Positions 58,459 to 64,000 of a DNA stretch of 64,000 nucleotides are shown here, one piece after another. Location: positions 1 through 64,000 of the forward strand of contig CALWXT010000001.1 in the NCBI GenBank assembly GCA_944385575.1. The letters run 5' to 3'. This DNA comes from an uncultured Flavonifractor sp. (GTDB lineage: Bacteria > Bacillota > Clostridia > Oscillospirales > Oscillospiraceae). The notes under the pieces were generated by a model, which saw only the letters and a program-made list of their open reading frames with translations, was not told where the DNA came from and searched no databases. Positions within the stretch are counted from its first letter, which is position 1, and the number at the start of each line of letters is the position of its first letter. A program made the position numbers and the translations under genes.

Positions 58459-59522
58459 GCGGCGTCAGAGAGATAGGCAGCGAGTTCTGGCAGGCGGAGT
58501 GTGGGGGCGCTTATCAGGGAAGGGGAAACACTTATCTCTCTGGAAGGACGGCTCTGAGTGCAATCCTGCTGGATCTGAAAGCACGAGGAGCGGATTCCGT
58601 GTGCCTGCCGGATTACTGCTGTGAATCCATGATTGAGCCGTTTCTGCGGCAGAATATCCGTATCGGCTTCTATCCTACGGCGGCGGACAGCTCCGGTATA
58701 ATTCTTTTTCCGGACGCAGCCGCTGGCTTTGATGCCATACTGCTTGTCAATTATTTTGGGTTTATGACCGAGCGCGTGGAAATGTGCGCCAGGCAATGCC
58801 GCGAACGCGGCCAGCTGGTGCTGCTGGACCTGACTCACGCGGTATTTGAGACGGAGCGAGCCTGGCCGGCGGATTATATCTTTGGCAGCTACCGCAAATG
58901 GAGCGGGGTGGAAGCCGGCTTTGCGTGGAGGCAGGGCGGGGAGAATGTCGTGCTGCCCGCCTGGCCGCTGAACCGGGCTGGCCTGCGCTATCTGGAACTG
59001 CGCAGGCGGGCCAGGGAGCAAAAGACGGCATTTGTGACTGGTGGATATGAGGATGAGCGGCTGCGCCGGGCCCAGCTTGCCGCGTTTTCAGAGGCGGAGG
59101 AGATGCTGGATGCGGATTATCTCAGCGACACGGATGAGGAGAACAAGGCGCGGCTAAGGAGCCTTGACGGGGCGTACATAAAAGCGCGCCGGCGGGAAAA
59201 CGCCGCGGTGGTGTATCAGTACCTCGCGCGGATAAAGGGGTGCAGGCCCCTCTTCCCTGCCCTGGACGCGGATGTGACGCCGCTGGCGGTCCCTGTGCTG
59301 GCCGAGGGCGGGCAGCGCGCGCCGCTTCGGGCGTTTCTCCGGGAGCACGGTGTGTTTTGCCCCGTACACTGGCCGCTGTCCGCCATGCACCGGACGGGGC
59401 CGGCCTGCCGGGAGCTGTATGAGAACGAGCTTTCTTTGGTGTGCGACCAGCGATATGACGCATCAGACATGGTGCGGATGATGGAGACAGTAGAGCAATG
59501 GGAGAGAATGCAATTCGTGTAA
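58455..59522 (+). CDS. PLP-fold aminotransferase-like protein (DegT-type, divergent)
   Basis: 355 aa with the type I PLP fold. NTYLSGRTALSAILLDLKARG at the N-terminus, VCLPDYCCESMIEPF, Asp125 in LVLLDLTHAVFE and the PLP lysine K148 in FGSYRKWSGVEAGFAW. More divergent than the product at 48799; it may act on an amino sugar or be non-catalytic. The ATG overlaps the MurF-like stop (ATGA). The frame is open far upstream inside the MurF-like gene, but similarity starts here. Confidence 0.8.
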   Translation: MSGVREIGSEFWQAECGGAYQGRGNTYLSGRTALSAILLDLKARGADSVCLPDYCCESMIEPFLRQNIRIGFYPTAADSSGIILFPDAAAGFDAILLVNYFGFMTERVEMCARQCRERGQLVLLDLTHAVFETERAWPADYIFGSYRKWSGVEAGFAWRQGGENVVLPAWPLNRAGLRYLELRRRAREQKTAFVTGGYEDERLRRAQLAAFSEAEEMLDADYLSDTDEENKARLRSLDGAYIKARRRENAAVVYQYLARIKGCRPLFPALDADVTPLAVPVLAEGGQRAPLRAFLREHGVFCPVHWPLSAMHRTGPACRELYENELSLVCDQRYDASDMVRMMETVEQWERMQFV

Positions 59523-60568
59523 TTGAACTGAGCTGCGCGCAGGAGTGGGACCGTATTGTACGCTCTTTTGAAGACCACGATGTATACAGCCTCAGCGGTT
59601 ACGTAAAAGCGTTTCAAATCCATGGCGACGGACAGCCGGTGCTTTTCTACTATGAGGGCGGCGGACTGCGCGGGTTCAACGTGGCGATGAAGCGGGACAT
59701 TGCGCAGGACCCCCATTTTTCCGGGCGGCTGGCGCCGGGGACCTGGTTTGACCTTGCCACCCCGTATGGATACGGCGGCTGGCTGCTGGAGGGGTCCGGG
59801 GACACGGAGGAGCTGGACAGAGCCTATTCCGACAAGTGTGCCGCAGAGCATATTGTCTCGGAATTTGTGCGCTATCACCCTGTGTGGAATAACGCGGAGC
59901 GGATGGAGCAGATGTATCAGGTGGTTTACCTGGGCTCCACCATTGCAATGGATTTGCAGGACGCGGATACGATTTGGAGCAATATCGTCAGCAAGAACCG
60001 CAATATGATTCGCAAGGCCGAAAAGAGCGGGGTAATTGTCACCCAGGGCAGGGAGCCGGAGCGGTTTGCCGCCTTCCAGCGGATGTACAACGAGACCATG
60101 CGCAAGGACCGGGCGGAGGCGTACTATTATTTTGAGGACGCGTTTTATGAGAGTATCCGCACAGACCTCTGCGGCAACGCGCAGGTGTTTCTGGCGGCCT
60201 ATGAAGACCGGCCAATCGCGGGAGCGATTATGATTTACGCCAACGGAAGGCTGAACTATCACCTTTCCGGCTCGGACATGGCGTACCGCCCACTGGCGCC
60301 CACCAACCTGATTCTGTACAGGGCAGCGCTGTGGGGCAGCGAAAATGGATATAAAACCTTCCATCTGGGGGGAGGGCTCGGCTCTCAGGAGGACAGCCTG
60401 TACAAATTTAAGCGGGCGTTTTACCGGGGAGAGCCCAAGCGGTTTGCCATCGGAAAGAAGATATTTCTGCGGGAGATATACCAAGAGCTGAACGCGGCAC
60501 GATCGGACACACCGGAAAGTGCCTTTTTCCCGGAATATCGGAGGCCAGCGGTGCAAAGCGAGGAGTAA
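59498..60568 (+). CDS. FemAB/GNAT-like aminoacyl- or acyltransferase
   Basis: A 356-aa GNAT-fold transferase resembling FemAB/FmhB, which use aminoacyl-tRNA to add amino acids to lipid II. Marks are TPYGYGGWLLEG, the positively charged KNRNMIRKAEKSG and the C-terminal GGGLGSQEDSLYKFKRAF. In this locus it likely attaches an amino acid or acyl group to a lipid-linked sugar. It overlaps the preceding gene by 25 nt. Confidence 0.85.
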   Translation: MGENAIRVIELSCAQEWDRIVRSFEDHDVYSLSGYVKAFQIHGDGQPVLFYYEGGGLRGFNVAMKRDIAQDPHFSGRLAPGTWFDLATPYGYGGWLLEGSGDTEELDRAYSDKCAAEHIVSEFVRYHPVWNNAERMEQMYQVVYLGSTIAMDLQDADTIWSNIVSKNRNMIRKAEKSGVIVTQGREPERFAAFQRMYNETMRKDRAEAYYYFEDAFYESIRTDLCGNAQVFLAAYEDRPIAGAIMIYANGRLNYHLSGSDMAYRPLAPTNLILYRAALWGSENGYKTFHLGGGLGSQEDSLYKFKRAFYRGEPKRFAIGKKIFLREIYQELNAARSDTPESAFFPEYRRPAVQSEE

Positions 60569-60577
60569 GTATTTAGT

Positions 60578-62122
60578 ATGTCGGACACAAGAACTGGGAA
60601 TTCAATTAAAAATTCAGGCGCCACCATTTTTGGACGCGCCGCAACGCTGGTAATGGAGTTTGTGCTCCGTACAGTTCTTATCAAAACCCTTGGCATTGAG
60701 TATGGAGGCGTATCCAGCCTATTTACGGATATTTTGCAGGTTCTCTCCCTGATGGAGCTCGGCCTGGGAAGCGCGATTGTATTTGCCCTGTACAAACCCC
60801 TTGCACAGCAGGATTTTTCAAGGATAAATGCGCTGATGCATTTTTATAAAACCGCATACAACATGATTGCTGCGGGTGTATTTCTCCTCGGGCTGTGCTT
60901 CATTCCGTTTTTGAACGCCATTGTAACCGATGTTCCCAACATCAAAGAGGATATCCGTGTAATTTTCATGCTGTATGTGGCGGCCTCCTCCTGCTCCTAT
61001 CTGGTTATCTATAAAGAGACCTTGATTCGGGCCAGCCAGCAGTCCAGGGTTGCGGTCCGGATTGAGATGACGGTGCAAATCATATTTATGGGTCTGGAAA
61101 GTCTGGCACTTTTCCTCTTCCATGAATATATGATTTATCTGGTTCTGCGGGTTGTTACATATCTGGTTCGGAACCTTTTAATCAGCCGGGAAGTGAAAAA
61201 GCGATTTCCGCAGGTGAACTTCGGCAGCAAAGAGCGCCTGGGTGAAAAGGACCGGCAGAAGCTGATGCGGGATATCGGCGCGATGGCACTGTATAAAGTT
61301 TCCGGCGTTGTGCTCAACGGAACGGACAGCATTATCATCTCGGCATTTTTAAGCACAAGTATGGTGGGCATTATGGGCCATTTCCGTATGCTCTCCAATT
61401 GCATTACCAATTTAACCAATAAAGTATGGGCGGCGGTGCTTCCCAGCGTGGGAAATTTGGCCGCGGTTGACCGGGAAAATAAGCAGTACCGCGTTTTTAT
61501 GAAGGCCAATTTTGCGTCCTACCTTTTTTCCGGCTTTTGCTCGATAGCCATGTTTCATCTGATGAATCCCCTTGTGACGGTGTGGCTGGGTGCGGAATAT
61601 ACCGTTTCAACCGCCACGGCGTTTGCCATTGCGTTTAACATATACCTGTTTCTTACCATCCTCCCCTTCCAGACGTTCCGTGACGCAAACGGGCTGTTTG
61701 TCCAGGGGAAATACAGGCCGGTCATCATGTCGGTCATCAATATTGTGCTCTCCCTTCTCCTGGTAAAGCCGTGGGGGCTTTTCGGCGTGCTGATTGCCAC
61801 CCCCATTTCCAGAGTGGCAACCCAGACGTGGTTTGACCCCTATGTGGTTTACAAACACGTGTTTAAACGCTCTCCTGCGCCGTATTACAGGGAGTTTGCC
61901 TTCCACAGCCTGCTCACATTGGCAATAGGCGCCGTTATCTGGGCTTTGCTGGAGGCGTCCGGGGTTGGCGGCGGTCTCCTGCGGCTCTTGCTTGGCGGCG
62001 TGGTGTGCGTCGTGATTCCACTTTCCGTCTACTGCCTGCTGTTCCGCAAAAACCAGCAGTTTGTGCAGCTGGTAGAGTACGGGAAGAAATTCTTAAACCG
62101 TATCCTGAAGAAGAAAAGGTAA
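60578..62122 (+). CDS. Polysaccharide flippase (Wzx/MATE-like)
   Basis: 514 aa, about 12-14 transmembrane helices of the oligosaccharide flippase family (SIKNSGATIFGRAATLVMEFVLRTVLIKTLGIEYGG at the start, LNGTDSIIISAFLSTSMVGIMG in the middle), ending in a basic tail. It moves the lipid-linked repeat unit across the membrane. It starts 9 nt after the FemAB-like gene. Confidence 0.92.
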   Translation: MSDTRTGNSIKNSGATIFGRAATLVMEFVLRTVLIKTLGIEYGGVSSLFTDILQVLSLMELGLGSAIVFALYKPLAQQDFSRINALMHFYKTAYNMIAAGVFLLGLCFIPFLNAIVTDVPNIKEDIRVIFMLYVAASSCSYLVIYKETLIRASQQSRVAVRIEMTVQIIFMGLESLALFLFHEYMIYLVLRVVTYLVRNLLISREVKKRFPQVNFGSKERLGEKDRQKLMRDIGAMALYKVSGVVLNGTDSIIISAFLSTSMVGIMGHFRMLSNCITNLTNKVWAAVLPSVGNLAAVDRENKQYRVFMKANFASYLFSGFCSIAMFHLMNPLVTVWLGAEYTVSTATAFAIAFNIYLFLTILPFQTFRDANGLFVQGKYRPVIMSVINIVLSLLLVKPWGLFGVLIATPISRVATQTWFDPYVVYKHVFKRSPAPYYREFAFHSLLTLAIGAVIWALLEASGVGGGLLRLLLGGVVCVVIPLSVYCLLFRKNQQFVQLVEYGKKFLNRILKKKR

Positions 62123-62127
62123 TCAAT

Positions 62128-63459
62128 ATGCGAATCAGAATTCCGCTAAAATTTAGGCTGACGGCAGAAGAGCTGGCCTGTATGGGCTTATTCCTGTATC
62201 TGATTAAAAGCCCCATCAAGACCTTCCTCTATTATGTGCTGCGCACCCCGGCCGAAGTGAACTCGTGGATTGCCATTGTGCTGAGCTACATTCCGGTGAT
62301 ATTGATTTTGCTGGCGGGCAAAAAGCGGCGCGCATTCCTGCGGTTCGGCTGCGTTTTGCTGTGCATCTTTGCAATCTGCATGCTTACCTATCTGTTTCAT
62401 CCGGAGTACGAGCAATGGCTGTTCCAGGGTGAGTTCAATATTTGGCTGGCAATCTTCCGACCGGATATGGCGCCCTACCTCTTTCTGTTTATCTGCCTGA
62501 TAGACGATTCGGGCAGGCTGCTGAATACCCTGAAGTGGGCAGGCTTTGTTCTGCTTGCCTACAACGTATACAAGCTGGTATACGCGGAGCTGGTCAGAGG
62601 CTACTGGGTTGCAACAGGCGTAAACAGAGGTGTAGAAGGCGAGTACAACCTGGGCTTCGGATATGACGTGCTGCTGCTGTTTGTGCTCTTCTCCATCCTG
62701 GGGAAGCGAGAGGGAAAACGGTATTATGTACTCTCCGCCATCTCCCTGCTGTGTATTTTGGTTGCCGGCTCCCGGGGCCCGCTGGTGGGTGTCGGGCTGG
62801 TTGTGCTGCTCCAGCTCTGGGAATATATCCGGGCAAAGCGGCCGATGCAGCGGATGATTTGGATTGGCGGTTTTCTTGTGGTCTTTGGCCTGATTCTATT
62901 CAATTTGTCCTCCCTCCTGATGGGCGCAGGACGGTTCCTCCAGGAGCTGGGGATTTCTTCCCGCACCGTGGAGATGCTGGCAGACGGAAGCTATTATACC
63001 GAGGACTCGGGGCGCTCTGTGATATGGGGGGTTGCCGGCGACCTGATTCGTACGGGCGGCCCGTTTGGCCACGGAATTTACGGCGACCGCTACGAGATAG
63101 CCCGACAGACCACCCTTTGGATTGGTTACTGTCACAATATTGCCCTTGAAATCCTGGTGGATTTTGGATACCTGCTGGGCGGCATCATTCTGGTTGTTAT
63201 GCTGTACCGGATAGTTCGCATCTTGCGGGCGCCTGAGAGTGAATGGCGAAGCGTGTATCTCATTTTCCTGCTTTCCGCCTCGCAGCTCATTTTTTCCGGC
63301 TCGTTCTGGTATATTTCCACCTTCTGGGGGGCCATAGCCGCGGACATCTGCTGGCGGGAAAAATGCGGCGCAAAAGAGACGGCTTCGGTCAGGCGGGAAG
63401 CCGGAGGAATGCGCCTGTATCCTGTCGGACCGGAGCAGTCCGGGGGACGCCTAGTTTGA
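62128..63459 (+). CDS. O-antigen ligase/polymerase-like membrane protein
   Basis: 443 aa, about 10-12 hydrophobic helices, with a large outer loop between LLMGAGRFLQELGIS and GGIILVVMLYRIVRIL. The residues GSRGPLVGVGLVVLL and the loop GHGIYGDRYEIARQTTLWIGYCHNIALEILVDFGYLLGG fit the Wzy/WaaL (O-antigen ligase) family. It polymerises or attaches the glycan outside the membrane. ATG 62128 follows AAGG; upstream starts in frame lie within the flippase gene. Confidence 0.85.
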   Translation: MRIRIPLKFRLTAEELACMGLFLYLIKSPIKTFLYYVLRTPAEVNSWIAIVLSYIPVILILLAGKKRRAFLRFGCVLLCIFAICMLTYLFHPEYEQWLFQGEFNIWLAIFRPDMAPYLFLFICLIDDSGRLLNTLKWAGFVLLAYNVYKLVYAELVRGYWVATGVNRGVEGEYNLGFGYDVLLLFVLFSILGKREGKRYYVLSAISLLCILVAGSRGPLVGVGLVVLLQLWEYIRAKRPMQRMIWIGGFLVVFGLILFNLSSLLMGAGRFLQELGISSRTVEMLADGSYYTEDSGRSVIWGVAGDLIRTGGPFGHGIYGDRYEIARQTTLWIGYCHNIALEILVDFGYLLGGIILVVMLYRIVRILRAPESEWRSVYLIFLLSASQLIFSGSFWYISTFWGAIAADICWREKCGAKETASVRREAGGMRLYPVGPEQSGGRLV

Positions 63460-63476
63460 AGGTTGGAGGACAGCCC

Positions 63477-64000
63477 ATGTATTCGTTTGTAAAGCGTGCG
63501 TTTGATATTTTCTTCGGCTGCCTGCTGATGCTTGCCATGATTGTCACCTACCCGTTTGTGGCGCTGGGCATCAAGCTGTCCAGCCCGGGGCCCGTGCTGT
63601 ATGTATCCACGCGAATCGGGAAGGACGGAAAACCCTTCCGGTTTTACAAATATCGCTCGATGCATCTGGATAACGGCCAGTTCAAGGGCATGTCGGAGGA
63701 GCAGAAGCGGGTTTTCACCGTGGGGAAAATCCTGCGCAAGACCAAGATTGACGAACTGCCCCAGGCCCTTAATGTGGTCAAGGGGGATATTTCCGTAGTT
63801 GGCCCCCGGCCCATGCTTACCACCAATGTGTCCAAAATGTATGGGGGGCGATATGCGTCGGTTTTGCGCGTGAGGCCGGGCCTGACCAGCTATGCCAGCC
63901 TGTTTGACTACACCCACGGTGACGCACTGGTAGCGCAGCGGGAGGTGTATCTCAGCACCATTGTACCTATCAAGCGGGAGCTGGAGTTGTATTATGTAGA
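63477..64000 (+). CDS. Initiating sugar-phosphate transferase (partial, cut by right edge)
   Basis: At least 174 aa of a bacterial sugar transferase (PglC/WbaP-type monotopic phosphoglycosyl transferase). N-terminal membrane helix FVKRAFDIFFGCLLMLAMI, then SSPGPVLYVSTRIGKDGKPF, FYKYRSM, KTKIDELPQALNVVKGDISVVGPRPM and VRPGLTSYASL. It places the first sugar phosphate on undecaprenyl phosphate and so starts the repeat unit. GGAGG precedes the ATG. No glycosyltransferase of other types is seen before it; these may lie beyond the window. Confidence 0.93.
   Translation, partial: MYSFVKRAFDIFFGCLLMLAMIVTYPFVALGIKLSSPGPVLYVSTRIGKDGKPFRFYKYRSMHLDNGQFKGMSEEQKRVFTVGKILRKTKIDELPQALNVVKGDISVVGPRPMLTTNVSKMYGGRYASVLRVRPGLTSYASLFDYTHGDALVAQREVYLSTIVPIKRELELYYV

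Overview
The window looks like the chromosome of an anaerobic, spore-forming Clostridia member, most likely an Oscillospiraceae-type gut bacterium (Flavonifractor/Intestinimonas-like; the genus is an inference). The evidence is GC-rich DNA with strong GGAGG ribosome sites, an NAD-linked trimeric [FeFe] hydrogenase, a glycine cleavage system with split P-protein under a tandem glycine riboswitch, a dipicolinate synthase gene fragment with a sporulation-type promoter, and S-layer-homology proteins. No tRNA, rRNA, CRISPR array, transposase or integrase was recognised.

Layout. (1) 1-1718, minus strand: serC and the 5' part of serA. (2) 1962-10462, plus strand: an electron-bifurcating hydrogenase locus. 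Its first half is a signalling or assembly module (two DRTGG proteins, a histidine-kinase-type ATPase, an Fe-S protein with a degenerate hydrogenase domain, a PHP protein). Its second half is hydC-ATPase-hndB-hydB-hydA, with its own promoter at 5247-5275. (3) 10504-13731, minus: a DUF3169-like membrane protein with an XRE repressor gene under two operator dyads, and an exported 5'-nucleotidase. (4) 13861-19630, minus: gcvT-gcvH-gcvPA-gcvPB-lpd behind a tandem glycine riboswitch with a terminator platform.

(5) 19731-20126 is a truncated dpaA. It abuts an accessory sugar island of about 22 kb (20150-42288). The island carries a PocR/AraC regulator with a sugar isomerase and two paralogous FGGY kinases, a 2-oxoacid/acetoin dehydrogenase complex (E1 alpha, E1 beta, E2, E3), a SorC-type regulator, a sugar ABC transporter, a class II aldolase/epimerase, an UlaE-type 3-epimerase, an L-xylulokinase-like kinase, an MBL hydrolase and a lipoate ligase. 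The simplest reading is import and isomerisation of an L-pentose or related sugar to D-xylulose 5-phosphate, with a lipoylated dehydrogenase under linked control. Several intercistronic gaps in the island hold long perfect inverted repeats.

(6) 42377-43741, minus: glmM. (7) 44256-48208: a membrane-anchored coiled-coil protein and two SLH-domain surface proteins. (8) 48799 to the right edge: a surface-glycan locus preceded by a structured leader RNA. It ends in a flippase, an O-antigen-ligase-like polymerase and an initiating sugar-phosphate transferase. Between them lies an unusual set of amide-forming enzymes: two ATP-grasp proteins, a second D-Ala-D-Ala-type ligase, a MurF-like ligase, a FemAB-like aminoacyltransferase, a QueC-like PP-loop protein, an alanine aminotransferase, two sugar-aminotransferase-fold proteins and a PIG-L deacetylase. 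This suggests a lipid-linked glycan carrying a short peptide or D-Ala-D-Ala-like branch, made with copies of cell-wall enzymes. It is the best candidate here for an undescribed system. Part of it (50244-53488) is clearly AT-richer than its surroundings, pointing to mosaic assembly.
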